From: Lepus europaeus
Taxonomy: Eukaryota; Chordata; Mammalia; Lagomorpha; Leporidae
DNA length: 64,000 nucleotides
Assembly: GCF_033115175.1 (NCBI RefSeq)
Contig: NC_084850.1
Location: forward strand, 20,305,218-20,369,217
Reading direction: 5' to 3'
Part shown: positions 12,376 to 24,983 of the stretch, one piece after another
How the letters are laid out: every line of letters starts with the position of its first letter
Position numbering within the stretch: position 1 is the first letter of the stretch
Notes under the pieces: generated by a model
The model's database searches: none
What the model was told of the DNA's origin: nothing
The model's input: only the letters and a program-made list of their open reading frames with translations
Program-made: the position numbers and the translations under genes

Positions 12376-12934
12376 AAAACAAATCTAGACATATAGACCA
12401 AAGGAACAGAACAGAGTCCAGAAATAAATCCACACATTTAAAGTCAACTGTTCTTCAACAATGGTACCAAGAATACACAATGGGGAAAGGGTGGTTCCTC
12501 AATAAATGGTGTTAAGAAAATTGAATATTCACATGCAGAAGAATGACATTGAATTCTTACTTAACACTATATAAAAAAGCCAACTGAAAAAAGATTAAAG
12601 GCAAATGTAAAACCTGAAACTGTACAAATACTGAAAGAAAATAAAATAGGAAAGTCCTGGGATTTTTTTATTTTGGGAGGAGGGTGTGGGCAATGATTTT
12701 TTGATATGATTCCAAAATCATAGGCTATAAAAGTTAAACTGGGTAAGTGGGACTGCATCAAACTATAAAGCTTCTGCCCAGCAAAGAAAACAATACATAG
12801 AATGAAAAGGCAGTCTATGGAATGAGAGAAAATATTTTAAGTTACACAACTAATGAGAGATTAATATTAAAAATAAATAAAGAATACATACAACTCTATA
12901 GCCAAAAAATAAACAATCCGATTAAAAAATAAGC

Positions 12935-13909
12935 TATAATTAGTACTGAAACAGTATTTTTTTTTCAATTTTTATTAAACTTTTATTTAATGAATATAAA
13001 TTTCCAAAGTATAGCTTATGGGTTACAATGGCTTCCCCCCTCCCATAACTTCCCTCCCGCCCGCAACCCTCCCCCCTCCCGCTCCCTTTCCCCTTCCATT
13101 CATGTAAAGATTCATTTTCAATTCTCTTTGTATACAGAAGATCAATTTAGTATATATTAGGTAAAGATTTCAACATTTTGCCCATATAGCAACATCAAGT
13201 GAAAAAACTACCATTGGATTACTAATTATAGCATTAAGTAGCAATGTACAGCACATTAAAGACAGAGAACCTACATAATTTTTTTTCAAAATAATTAATT
13301 TTCTATGCCATTTCCGTTTTAACACCAGGTTGTTTTTTTTTTCATTTCCAATTCTCTTTATATACAGAAGATCACTTCAGTATATAATTAGCAAAGACCT
13401 CATCAGTCTGCGCCCACACAGAAACGCAAAGTATAAAAATACTGCTGAAACAGTATTTTTACACTTTGTGTAGGTGCAAACTGATGAAATCTTTACTTAA
13501 TATATACTGAATCGATCTTCTGTATATAAAGAGAATTGAAAATGAAAAAAAAAACTTGGTTTTAAATTGGAAATTGCATAGAAAATTAATCAATTTTTAA
13601 AAAAATATCATGTAGGATCTCTGTCCTTAATGTGCTGTACATTGTGATTTAAAGCTGTAACTAGTACTCAAACAGTATTTTTCACTTTGTGTTGCTATGT
13701 GGGTGCAAACTGTTGAAATCTTTACTTAATATATACTAAACTGATCTGTATATAAAGAGAATTGAAAATGAATCTTGATGTGAATGGAAGGGGAGAGGGA
13801 GCGGGAAAGGGGAGAGTTGCAGGTGGGAGGGAAGTTACTGGGGGGGGGGAGCCATTGTAATCCATAAGCTGTACTTTGGAAATTTATATTCATTAAATAA
13901 AAGTTTTAA
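12935..13909 (+). mobile_element. L1 3'-end insertion (outer of a nested pair)
   Basis: A plus-strand 5'-truncated L1 tail starting TATAATTAGTACTGAAACAG and ending CATTAAATAAAAGTTTTAAA. It is flanked by the direct repeat AAAAAATAAGC (12924-12934 and 13910-13920). It is split by a minus-strand L1 tail at 12962-13444. Confidence 0.85.
12962..13444 (-). mobile_element. L1 3'-end insertion (inner of a nested pair)
   Basis: A minus-strand L1 tail inserted inside the plus-strand tail. A perfect 16-bp direct repeat CTGAAACAGTATTTTT flanks it (12946-12961 and 13445-13460). Both elements carry the same 3' UTR, so they form a long inverted repeat with arms of roughly 450 bp and almost no spacer. Confidence 0.88.
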
Positions 13910-14221
13910 AAAAAATAAGCAAAGGACTGGAATAGATATTCCTCAAAAGAAGACATACAAATGGCCAATAGGTATGTGAAAAGTGGCTCAACATAACTAA
14001 TCGTCAGGGAAATATACATCAAAACTACAGTGTTATATTACTTCATACCCTTTAGAATAGCTATTACCAAGCTGTGAAGACATAACAAGTGCTAGGTATC
14101 TTGTGAAAAAAAGGGAACATTGTACATTGTTTTGAGAATATGAATTAACTTAGCCATCATGGAAAGTAGTTTGGGGTTTCTAAAAAGTAGAACTACTTTA
14201 TGATCCAGCAATATCATTTCT

Positions 14222-14283
14222 GTATATATATATATATACAGAAATATATATTTATATATTAAGCTATATATAAATATATATAA
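14222..14283. repeat. AT-rich palindromic microsatellite
   Basis: A TA run forms a hairpin with the flanking CTGTATATA...TATACAG, followed by further ATATATTTATATATTAAG. It lies in old L1 sequence. Confidence 0.75.
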
Positions 14284-14440
14284 AGGAAATGAAATCAGTA
14301 GCCTGAAGAGATATCTGCACTCCCAAATTCATTGTAGTATTATTCACAATGGTCAACATGTGGAAATAATCTAAATATCCACTGACAGATGAATAGATAA
14401 CGAAAATATGACACACACAATGGAATATTATTCATCCTTT

Positions 14441-16951
14441 TTTTTTAAACTTTTATTTAATGAATATAAATTTCCAGTATACAGCTTATGGATTACAATG
14501 GCTTCCCCTTCCCACAACTTCCCTCCCACCCGCAACCCTCCCCTCTCCCACTCCCTCTCCCCTTCCATTCACATCAAGATTCATTTTCAATTCTCTTTAT
14601 ATACAGAAGATCAATTTAGTATAAATACTTCAACAGTTTGCACCCACATAGAAACACAAAGTGAAACATACTGTTTGAGTACTAGTTATAGCATTAAATC
14701 ACAATGGACAGCACATTAAGGACAGAGATCCCACATCAGGAGCAAGCGCACAGTGGCTCCTGTTGTTGACCCAACAAATTGACCCTCTAGTTTATGGCGC
14801 CAGTAACCACCCTAGGCTGTCGTCATGAGTTGCCAAGGCTATGGAAGCCTTCCAAGTTCCCCGACTCTGATCATATTTAGACAAGGTCATAAAAGACAGG
14901 TTGAGGATAGTAACCAATGATCCTAAGAGTGGCCTTAACCAGGTCTGAACAATTATACAGCATTAAGTGGGGAAGAGGACCATCAGTACACACAGGTTGG
15001 GAGTAGAGCCATTGGTGGTAGAGTAGAGGTTATGATTACAAAGGAATGAGGCCCAAGTGCGCTAGACAGGGTCTAAAACAAAGGACAGAGTCATTATTAG
15101 AGGAGCTAAGAAAGGTGCTGTCTAAGCTACAATTAAGTTTTCTGACTGAGAGGCAAATAGAACCTGATAGAAGGGGCTTGATAATAATCTGGTGGGCTTT
15201 AGGCCTTGTAAGTTAAGAGGCCCAGACCTATCTATCTCTTCACATGGGGTATATCCTAAGGGAGGTGTGAACCTCCTAGGGGAAGGCACTCTGTTGACTT
15301 TCATTACTTGGCTGGCCTGGGAGGAGAGCTGGCCAGGTAAAGGCAGGGGGCATCTCTAACAAGAAATTTACAGTTCTGCCTGCAATGTTGCTGACCCTAC
15401 TTGGCTGTCCCCTCAACTGCAGTGGTCACTTTGGAAGTTGGGCTGAGTGAAGGGCTTTTCAGCTTGGAGCCAATAAGATCTGTGGTTCTGACCTGGGCAT
15501 CCTTCGATTCCAGGGCAGGTCCATTTCCAGTGATCCAACTCTTGGCAGAGCTGCCAGGGCTCTTCACAAGCTGACTTCTGCTGAAGCCCAGGCTTACCAC
15601 ATTGAAAGCCACTGCAGTGGACTGGCCTGTTGGGTCTCCTTGAGGGCAGATCACTGTACAGATCAGCCATTAATAGGCCTGCCACCCATTGCTTCTGATG
15701 CCTAGCTTTCTTTTCCTCCTGGTTTGTGTTAAAGCAGACCAGAGGATGCAAGTCAAGGGAGTGCCCATGTCCCATCTCTAATCTTTGGTGGCCTGAACTA
15801 CAAGTCTATAGTCACAGGCATGTTCTGTAGTAGTTTTTCTAAGGTAGACAATGCCCATGAGGAAAATTATATTCTCACTTTAAAACTTTCTTTCCCTTTG
15901 GTCTGAAAGGGAGGTTTTTTTTTTTCTACTTACTGTATACTTCGCTGATGGCGATGTGAATCTAGCTATGAGATTATTAGTTAAGTTCTTATTTTGGCTA
16001 TGCTATTACAGAAAAATGTTAGCCATCTCTTATAAGGTCTAAAGATTAAATTGTGCATCCTACAGATTCCTTCATAATAGAATTAGTTCCCTACCTTGAA
16101 GAGAATAGAGAAGTGAAAGAACAAGTTGGGCTTAGAATAGAGAAATGAGGGAGCAAGTCCTAGATCACTTGCTGACAATAGCAATATTACATGAATACTT
16201 AGCAAACCGTTTCAACCCTTAGATAAGAACTTAATAAAACATTTACCGGAAGGTCCAATGCCTTCTATAAATTTTAAGAATCATGTATTTGAAAACACGT
16301 CTTAAATATCTAACATGGTGTAGTTTGTTTAACCAGTAAACTTAAGCACAACCATATAAAATGTTTTTAGCTTCTTTCTACCAACAAGTTTAAAACATAT
16401 GATACACAGATTCAGGTCATACAAACTAAAATGTATCTTTGATTGATTTTAGCAGCTTAAATTTATGGACAATCTTATATAAAAGCCATTTAAAATAAAA
16501 CTCTTAATAAAATTTCCCCATGTGGACATACAATATGTACGCACATATAACATAGCATAATAGACCAATATCAAAATCCAAAATATCTGGTTGAAATAAG
16601 ATTCCTTAAAATCATGACATAACATAGACCAAATCTGATCATTGTTACAAGGTGATTATTCAAGTCTTTGAAAATAAGCACGTAGTTAAATAACCCATAG
16701 CTCTTCATCTCCTCCCTCTCTTTTTCCACTCTTAGATTTAACAGGGATCACTTTTCAGTTAAAATTTAAACACCTAAGAATAATTGTGTGTTAATTACTG
16801 AGTTCAACCAATAGTACTAGAACCACAACAACAACAACAAATACTAAAAAGGATAAAGTATTACATTGTACATCTAAAGTCAGGACAGGAGCTGATCAGT
16901 TCATTGTTGCTTATAGTGTCCATTTCACCTAACAGGTTTCCCCTTTGGCGC
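14441..16951 (-). mobile_element. 3' UTR of the full-length L1
   Basis: This is an unusually long (about 2.5 kb) 3' UTR on the minus strand. The last 450 bases match the L1 tails at 6452-7504, 12935-13909 and 32438-33503. The block at 16720-16805 (TAACAGGGATCACTTTTCAG on the plus strand) also recurs at 33440-33500. Between about 14890 and 16720 the sequence differs from the shorter copy at 32438. Small open frames within it are not supported as genes. Confidence 0.8.
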
Positions 16952-19900
16952 TCAGTTGTCACCGATCAGGGAAAACAAATGATATTTTTCTCTTTGGGAC
17001 TGGCTTAATTCACTCAGCATGATGTTTTCCAGATTCCTCCATCTTGTTGCAAATGACTGGGTTTCGTTGTTTCTTACTGCTGTATAGTATTCTATGGAGT
17101 ACATGTCCCATAATTTCTTTATCCAGTCTACTGTTGATGGGCATTTGGGTTGGTTCCAGGTCTTAGCTATTGTGAATTGAGCTGCAATACACATTAATGT
17201 GCAGATGGCTTTTTTATTTGCCAAATTAATTTCCTTTGGGTAAATTCCAAGGAGTGGGATGGCTGGGTTGTATGGTAGGGTTATGTTCAGGTTTCTGAGG
17301 AATCTCCAGACAGACTTCCATAGTGGCTTAACCAGTTTTCATTCCCACCAACAGTGAGTTAGTGTCCCTTTTTCCCCACATCCTCTCCAGCATCTGTTGT
17401 TGGTAGATTTCTGAATGTGAGCCATTCTCACCGGGGTGAGATGGAACCTCATTGTGGTTTTGATTTGCATTTCTCTGATTGCTAGTGATCTTGAACATTT
17501 TTTCATGTGTCTGTTGGCCATTTGGATTTCCTCTTTGGAAAAATGTCTATTGAGGTCCTTGGCCCATCTCTTCAGTGGGTTGTTTGTTCTGTTGTTGTGG
17601 ATTTTCTTGATTTCTTTGTAGATTCTGGTTATCAATCCTTTATCTGTAGTATAGTTTGCGAATATTTTTTCCCATTCTGTTGGTTGCCTCTTCACTTTCC
17701 TGACTGTTTCTTTTGAAGTACAGAAACTTCTCAATTTGATGCAGTCCCAAATGTTAATTTTGGTTTTGACTGCCTGTGCTGTTGGAGTATTTTCCAGGAA
17801 GTCTTTGCCTGTGCCTATATCTTGCAGGGTTTCTCCAATGCTCTCTAATAATTTGATGGTTTCGGGTCGTAGATTTAAGTCTTTAATCCATGTTGAGTGA
17901 ATTTTTGTGTAAGGTGATAGGTATGGGTCTTGCTTCAAGCTTCCGCACGTGGAAATCCAATTTTCCCAGCACCATTTATTGAATAGACTGTCCTTATTCC
18001 AGGGATTAGATTTGGATCTTTGGTCAAATATAAGTTGGCTGTAGATGTTTGGATTGATTTCTGGTGTTTCTATTCTGTTCCATTGGTCTATCCATCTGTT
18101 TCTGTACCAGTACCATGCTGTTTTGATAACAACTGCTCTGTAGTATGTCCTAAAATCAGGTATTGTGATGCCTCCGGCTTTGTTTTTGTTGTACAGGATT
18201 GCTTTGGCTATTCGAGGTCTTCTGTGTCTCCATATGAATTTCAGCATCATTTTTTCCAGATCTGAGAAGAAGGTCTTCGGGATCTTGATGGGTATTGCAT
18301 TGAATGTATAAATTGCTTTTGGGAGAATAGACATTTTGATGATATTGATTCTTCCAATCCATGAGCATGGAAGATTTCTCCATTTTTTGGTATCCTCTTC
18401 TATTTCTTTCTGTAAGGTTTTGTAGTTTTCATCGTAGAGATCTTTAACGTCTTTGGTTAAGTTTATTCCAAGGTATTTGATTGTTTTTGTAGCTATTGTG
18501 AATGGCATTGATTTTAGAAGTTCTTCCTCAGCCGTGGCATTGCCTGTGTATACAAAGGCTGTTGATTTTTGTGGATTGATTTTATATCCTGCTACTTTGC
18601 CAAACTCTTCGATGAGTTCCAGCAGTCTCTTAGTAGAGTTCTTTGGGTCCCCTAAATAAAGAATCATATCATCTGCAAAGAGGGATAGTTTGAGTTCGTC
18701 CTTCCCGATTTGTATCCCTTTAATTTCTTTTTCTTGCCTAATAGCTCTGGCCAAAACTTCCAGAACTATATTGAATAGCAGTGGTGAGAGAGGGCATCCC
18801 TGTCTGGTACCAGATCTCAGTGGAAATGCTTCCAGCTTTTCCCCATTCAATAGGATGTTGGCCGTGGGTTTTTCATATATTGCATTGATTGTATTAAGGA
18901 ATGTTCCTTCCATACCCAGTTTGCTTAGAGTTTTCATCATGAAAGGGTGTTGTATTTTATCAAATGCTTTCTCTGCGTCTATTGAGAGAATCATATGGTT
19001 TTTCTTCTGCAGTCTGTTAATGTAGTGTATTACGTTGATTGTTTTGCGAATGTTGAACCATCCCTGCATACCGGGGATGAATCCCACTTGGTCTGGGTGG
19101 ATGATCTTTCTGATGTGTTGTTGCATTCTATTGGCCAGATTTTATTGAGTATTTTTGCATCTATGTTCATCAGGGATATTGGTCTGTAATTCTCTTTCAA
19201 TGTTGCGTCTCTTTCTGGCTTAGGAATTAAGGTGATGGTGGCTTCATAGAAAGAATTTGGGAGGATTCCCTCTTTTTCGATTGCTCTGAATAGTTTGAGA
19301 AGAATTGGAGTTAGTTCTTCTCTAAATGTCTGGTAGAACTCAGCAGTGAATCCATCTGGCCCTGGGCTTTTCTTTGTTGGGAGGGCCTTTATTACTGCTT
19401 CAATTTCTGTGTCAGTTATTGGTCTGCTTAGGTTTTCTATGTCTTCCTGGCTCAATTTAGGGAGGTTGTATGTGTCCAAGAATCTGTCCATTTCTGATAG
19501 ATTTCCCTGTTTGCTGGCATACAAGTCCTTGTAGTAATTTCTGATGATTCTTTTTATTTCTATGGCGTCTGTTGTTATGTTTCCCATTTCATCTCTGATC
19601 CTATTGATTTGGGTCTTTTCTCTTCTTTTTTTGGTTAGTTGGGCCAATGGGGCGTCAATTTTGTTTATTTTTTCAAAAAACCAGCTCCTCTTTTGGCTGA
19701 TTTTTTGTAATGTTTTTTTGGATTCAATCCTGTTGATTTCTTCTCTGATTTTAATTATTTCTCTTCTCCTACTGGGTTTGGGTTTGGTTTGCTGCAGATT
19801 TTCTAGATCCTTGAGATGACTTGAAAGCTCATCTATTTGGTGCCTTTCCAATTTCTTGATGTAGGCACCTATTGATATAAACTTTCCTCTTAACACTGCT

Positions 19901-20774
19901 TTTGTTGTATCCCATAGGTTTTGGTATGTTGTGCTGTTATCCTCATTTACTTCCAGAAAATTTTTGATTTCTCTTTTAATTTCTTCTATGACCCATTGTT
20001 CATTCAGGAGCATGTTGTTCAATCTCCATGTGTTTGCACGTGCTCTAGGGATTCCTGAGTTGCCAATTTCCAATTTCATTCCTTTGTGGTCTGAGAAGCT
20101 GCATGGTATGATTCTAATTCTTTTGAATTTGCTGAGACTTGCTTTATGGCCTAGTATGTGGTCAATCCTAGAGAGGGTTCCATGTACTGCTGAGAGAATG
20201 TAAAGTCCTTAGATGTAGGATGAAATGTTCTGTAGATATCTGTTAGATCCATTTGGGCTATAGTGTCATTTAAATCTACTGTCTCCTTGTTGAACTTCTG
20301 TCCTGTTGATCTGTCTATCTCTGAGAGTGGAGTATTGAAGTCCCCCAGTACTATTGTATTGGGGTCTAAGTCTCCCTTTAAGTCCCTTAACAAGTCTTTT
20401 AAATAAGCTGGTGCCCTGTAATTAGGTGCATATACATTGATAATCATTATATCTTCCTGTTGAATGGATCCCTTAATCATTAAATAGTACCCCTCTTTGT
20501 CTCTCCTAACAGTTTTTGTGGTAAAGTTTATGTTGTCCGATATTAAGATGGCTACGCCTGCTCTCTTTTCATTTCTGTTGGCGTGGTATATCTTCTTCCA
20601 GCCTTTCACTCTCAGCCTGTATGGATCATTGTTGGATAGATGGGTTTCTTGTGAGCAGCAAAAGGATGGGTTTTGTTCCTTAACCCAATCAGCCAATCGG
20701 TGTCTTTTAACTGGACAGTTCAAGCCATTAACATTTAATGTGACTATTGAGAAGGAATAACTTTGCCCTGCCAT
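16952..20774 (-). pseudogene. L1 ORF2 (endonuclease and reverse transcriptase), broken
   Basis: It begins MAGQSYSFSIVTLNVNGLNC with the APE-type endonuclease domain (SQETHL, YAPN, LGDFN motifs). The reverse transcriptase follows, with [32 protein letters not shown] and the catalytic LFADDMILY. The C-terminal region holds WWE and the final KYHLFSLIGDN at 16952. A one-base loss near 20200 shifts the endonuclease frame (TFSQQYME). Another near 19140 shifts the frame before the RT catalytic block. A nonsense codon at 17337-17339 separates the last segment, probably TGT to TGA. All catalytic motifs remain readable. Confidence 0.92.
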
Positions 20775-20842
20775 TAGCCAAAGATACTTTCTAATATATG
20801 GTTTGAGATTCCTGTGATCTTTTGGTGTGAGGTTTCCTACCT

Positions 20843-21903
20843 TTACCTTCTTTCATATTGGTGACCGTGTTTCTGTGTTTCTGTATGTAACACATCTTTA
20901 AGCATCTTTTGCAGGGCTGGGCGAGTGGCGACAAATTCTTTCAATGTCTGTTTGCTGTGAAAGGTCTTTATTTCACCTTCATTTATAAATGAGAGCTTTG
21001 CAGGATATAATATTCTGGGCTGGCAGTTTTTCTCTCTTAGCACCTGGGCTATGTCTCGCCATTCTCTCCTAGCTTGTAGGGTTTCTGAAGAGAAGTCAGC
21101 TGTGAGTCTAATTGGAGATCCTCTGAGAGTAATCTGGCGTTTCTCTCTTGCACATTTTAGGATCTTTTCTTTGTGTTTCACTGTGGTGAGTTTGATTACG
21201 ACGTGTCGTGGTGAGGATCTCTTTTGGTCATGTTTATTAGGGGTTCTATGAGCTTCCTGTATTAGGATGTCTCTGTCTTTCTCCAAACCTGGGAAATTTT
21301 CTGCTAGTATCTCACTAAAAGGCCTTCTAATCCTTTCTCTCTCTCCATGCCTTCAGGTACTCCTAGAACCCAAATGTTGGGTTTTTTAAGAGTATCCTGT
21401 AGATTCCTGACAGTATTTTTTAGATTTCTGATTTCTTCTTCTTTTCTTTGATTTGATTGTTTCCTTTCCTGTTCTCTGTCTTCTAAGTCTGATACTCTCT
21501 CTTCTGCTTCGCCCATTCTGTTTTTAAGACTCTCTAATGTGTTTGTCATTTGATCTATTGAATTCTTCATTTCATTATGATTTCTCGTCATTATCACCAT
21601 TTCTTGTTCCACTAGTTGTTTCATTTCATTTTGATTCCTCCTTAATATTTCATTTTCACGAGAGAGATTTTCTACCTTGTCCATTAAGGATTTCTGTAGT
21701 TCAAGAATTTGTTTTTGAGAACTTCTTAATGTTCTTATCAATTTTTTGAGATCTGCTTCTTGTATTTCTTCAATCTCCTCATCTTCATAATCTTGAAATG
21801 GGGTGTCTTTTTCATTTGGGGGTGTCATAGTGTCTTCCTTGTTCTTGTTACCTCGGTTTTTGCGTTTGTTGTTTGGCATGTTGGAGATATTTGGTTTCTT
21901 CAC
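20843..21903 (-). pseudogene. L1 ORF1 (RNA-binding trimer protein), frameshifted
   Basis: The ORF starts MKKPNISNMPNNKRKNRGNK at 21903. A long heptad-rich coiled coil follows at about residues 50-165 (for example LKKLIRTLRSSQKQILELQK), then the RRM-like block with LGVPEGME. A single-base frameshift near 21330, in the GAGAGAGA run after that block, breaks the frame. The rest continues in another frame with EKDRDILIQEAHRTPNKHDQ and the C-terminal domain ending QKHGHQYERR at 20843. Apart from the one shift the domain order is that of a standard L1 ORF1p, a trimeric nucleic-acid chaperone. Confidence 0.88.
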
Positions 21904-22796
21904 TGTGGTGTTTTTTCTTGTTACACTATGGCTCTATATTAAGTGGACTGTCTGCTTTCAGTGGTGCCTTAGAGGCTTGAGATGAGCGTGGACTGAGAGC
22001 TGTGTTTGGTTCCTCAGGGCTGAGGGTGTGTCAAAGATGACACTCCCAGGTTAGGTGTGGTAAATCTCTCTCTTTTTTGATTCAAAAGGGAAGTAATTCT
22101 GCACAGCTGAACGTAATTGGAGGTAGTTAGCAGGCAAATGATATACCCACAGGAGCCAGAGATCGGAAGCTCTTTCCCAAGGACCACACAGGGAATCTCT
22201 GCTGCTCTCAGTGTGGGCTCCAATTCTCTTGAAATTGCCCACTGGGTTGCCAAGTTAGATGCTAATCTCCTGTTGTTTCACCCCTCCCCCCAGAGTCAGG
22301 TTTTTCTGTTAGGCTCAGGGCCGGTGCAGACCTGAGGTCGCCCTGCTTATGACGTATGTCCAAAATGGCGCCTGCTCTGTCTTGCTCGCCTTTGAGAGGT
22401 GAGCGGAGAGAGAGAAACTTGTGTCCGTATCGGTCGCTTTTTTTATTTTTTTCCTCTCTCTCTTCTAGTTAGCCTGGTGAACTTTTCCCCACGAAGTTTC
22501 AAGCCTCGTTCCCTCTAGCCTCCTCTTTCCGCTTCCCCGCTGGTGTCTCGGGCTATTGTGGTTCGGCTCACCTCGCGTTCCAGCGCTGGTGCGTTGAGTC
22601 TGCTGCTGGTGTCCCGAACTTGGGCTCCCACGCTCTCCACGCAGATACACTGTGAATCACTAGTTCCGGAAGAGTTTCCTATGCTGTTTCATCCCCTACT
22701 CTTCCTTGACCCTGCAGTATCTCCACTTATATTAACCTGTCTCTCTCTCCGGACTAATTGTGTGCTCCATTCCTATTCCGCCATCTTGCCGCCTCC
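21904..22796 (-). promoter_or_regulatory. L1 5' UTR with internal promoter
   Basis: About 890 bases upstream of ORF1 are more GC-rich than the rest of the element. The first bases hold AAGATGGCGG (complement at 22779-22788), a YY1-type core typical of L1 transcription starts. A second AAAATGGCGCC lies near 22362 on the plus strand. No tandem monomers of the mouse kind are visible. Confidence 0.7.
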
Positions 22797-22808
22797 TATT
22801 CATCCTTT

Positions 22809-23250
22809 AAAAAGAAAGAAATCCTGCCGCTTCCTACAATATGGATGAATCTGGAAGGCATTAAGCAAAGTGAAATAAGTGAGGAACAGAAAGACAAATA
22901 CTGCATGATTACAGCTGTGAGAAATAAGCCCACCTGAGAACACCTACCCACCAAAAGATGGACTCAGAAACATGAAGGAAGCAGAAAGTCAGGCGTTTAC
23001 TGATACCTTATCTCAAGAGTGGTGATCAGATGGTGGGAGCAGGTGTCACTCTCAGAAATTTATTTCCTTTTATGCCTGTCATGCAAAGTTCCCTTCTGCA
23101 AGTTTGAGCAACATCAGCAGGTACAATCTAAACATGGTAATGCAAGTGAAGGAGGCAATGAAGTGTTGGATGTTGCTGGGCAGGTAGGATAGGGGAGAGG
23201 GAGGTAACATTGTGGTTACATAGTTGAAACTGTTAGGAAGTTAGAAATTA
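22809..23250 (+). mobile_element. Continuation of the older L1 3' end
   Basis: This picks up where 14440 stops. The phrases TGGATGAATCTGGAAGGCAT and AAGACAAATACTGCATGATT are standard for the region around an old L1 ORF2 end and 3' UTR. The junction with the young L1 is marked by the second copy of its target-site duplication. Confidence 0.7.
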
Positions 23251-23870
23251 GCCTATGTGTACACAAGTGAGGGCCCATAAACAACAACAACAACAACAAA
23301 AAACAACAACAACAACAAAAAAGAAAGGTAACAGCCTTACAAGCAGCACAGTATTTTACACTACAAAGTTCTGCCCATACCCCAGTAGCTTTGCAGGTGG
23401 TTCTAGCCTTCCTCCCAGGGGATCGCATCTGCCAGGCACCAGGTGGACTGCTCAGTCTGATAACACTTCATACTAAAACCTTGGGAGGAATTTTACATAA
23501 TTCACACTCAGCACATCCTTTTGTCCAGAAGAAGGATGGAGGAAGGAGAAGTTACAGGAAGAACTGGACCCCATTCCCTTAGAAACCCTAGTGTAAAGGT
23601 AAACTAGGGGCGCTCTCTCAGATCCTGTCTGGAGAGCAGTCCATCTGTTCTATGAACGCCTATCCTTTAAACTTTGCCACTCTGCCCACCACCATTCTCT
23701 GTCTCATGTCTGAATTGTGTTTTGTGTAAAGACATGAATCTATTCCACTCACCTTCACTAAGTGAGCTCATCAGTTTTGTTTTGTTTTGTTTTGTTTAAC
23801 TTAACTTCCTTTGCAGATGGAGACTAGACCCTGGCATCACGATTGTACTTAGGCTAAGCTAAATTCTTAT
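23251..23870. other. Unassigned intergenic stretch
   Basis: Contains the CAA and GTTTT simple repeats and otherwise unique DNA. No coding evidence. Confidence 0.4.
23282..23321. repeat. (CAA)n microsatellite
   Basis: Two short ACAACAACAAC arrays separated by AAAAA. A GTTTT run follows at 23776-23798. Confidence 0.85.
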
Positions 23871-23884
23871 GAAAATACACCACT

Positions 23885-24218
23885 TGGGCAGGCGCCGTGG
23901 CGCAGTATGATTATCCTCTGCCTGCGGCGCCAGCATCCCATATGGGTGGAGGTTCTAGTCCCGGCTGCCCCTCTTCCAATCCAGCTCTCTGCTATGGCCT
24001 GGGAAAGCAGTAGAAGATGGCCCAAGTCCTTGGGCCCCTGCACCTGCATGGGAGACCAGGAAGAGGCTTCTGGCTCCCAGCTTCGGATCGGCACAGTTCC
24101 GGCCATTGTGGCTATTTGGGGAGTGAACCAATGGAAGGAAGACCTTTCTCTCTGTCTCTTCTTCTCACTGTCTGTAACTCTACTTCTCAAATAAATAAAC
24201 AAAATCTTTTTTAAAAAA
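23885..24218 (+). mobile_element. Young C-SINE with perfect target-site duplication
   Basis: A full-length plus-strand copy flanked by GAAAATACACCACT at 23871-23884 and 24219-24232. Confidence 0.94.
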
Positions 24219-24283
24219 GAAAATACACCACTGGTTCACTTCTAACAACTCCTATATGAGGAATCTAAAATATCCAAAATTAC

Positions 24284-24597
24284 AGGAGGTAATTGTGGTA
24301 TAGTGGGTTAAGCTGCCACCTGCAATGCCAGCATTCCATATGGGCATGGGTTAAAGTCCTGTCTGCTCCACTTCTGATCCACCTCCCTGGTAATGTGCTT
24401 GAGAAAGCAAAGGAAGATGGTTCAAGTGCTTGGGCCCCTGCACCCATGTGGAGACCTGGAAGAAGCTCCTGGTTTGGCCTGGCCCAGCCCTGGCTACTGT
24501 ATTCCACCAGCAGGTGGAAGTTTCTCTCTGTCTGTTTCTGTCTCTGTCTCTCTCTCCATAACTCTGACTTTCAAATAAAAAAATAAATCTTTAAAAA
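24284..24597 (+). mobile_element. C-SINE
   Basis: A plus-strand copy with a decayed head (GAGGTAATTGTGGTATAGTG) and the tail AAAAAAATAAATCTTTAAAA. Confidence 0.85.
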
Positions 24598-24685
24598 TAG
24601 TTGAAATTACAGAAGTAGAGTGTATAATAATGGTTGTTATGGTGGAAGAGAAATATGGAGATGTTAGAGCAAAGTTCAGTTATGT

Positions 24686-24952
24686 GTGCAGGTGTTGTGG
24701 CACAGCAGGTTAAGCCATTGCTTGAGACACCGACATCCTGTATCAGAGTGCAGGTTTGAGTCCTGGATACTTCATGATTCTTATTCAGTTTCCTTTTAAT
24801 GCCCCTTGAAGGCAACAAATGATGGCCCCAAGTGCTTGGATTTCTGCCACAAATGTGGAAGTCCTTGATGGAGTTTGTGGCTCCTGGCTTTATTCTGATC
24901 CAGATGTGGCTGTTGGAAGCATTTAGGGAGTGAACCAGTAGATGGAAAATCA

Positions 24953-24983
<31 letters not shown>

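Larger units (their letters stand above)
12376..14440 (+). mobile_element. Older L1 ORF2 and 3' end fragment, interrupted
   Basis: Degenerate L1 ORF2 and 3' sequence in plus orientation (for example ACCAAAGGAACAGAACAGAG at 12398 and GGAATATTATTCATCC at 14422). It is interrupted by the nested L1 pair at 12935-13909 and by the full-length L1 at 14441-22796. It resumes at 22809-23250 with ATGGATGAATCTGGAAGGCA. No usable frame remains. Confidence 0.75.
14441..22796 (-). mobile_element. Near full-length lagomorph L1 retrotransposon
   Basis: The 8.36-kb element runs on the minus strand. It has a 5' UTR starting GGCGGCAAGATGGCGGA, ORF1, ORF2, a long 3' UTR of about 2.5 kb and an A-rich end at 14441-14448. 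A perfect 12-bp target-site duplication TATTCATCCTTT flanks it (14429-14440 and 22797-22808). It inserted into the 3' portion of an older plus-strand L1, whose sequence resumes at 22809. ORF1 has one frameshift; ORF2 has two frameshifts and one premature stop, so it should be inactive. The few lesions and the intact target-site duplication point to a fairly recent insertion. Confidence 0.95.

Noticed and set aside
12946-13460. The inverted L1 pair considered as a single twin-primed L1
   Set aside because: Twin priming inverts a different 5' part of the same element; here both arms carry the same 3' end and each has its own target duplication.
15397-15775. Minus-strand frames of 85-120 codons between two L1 tails
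   Set aside because: They lie within the long 3' UTR of the full-length L1 and do not continue or match ORF2.
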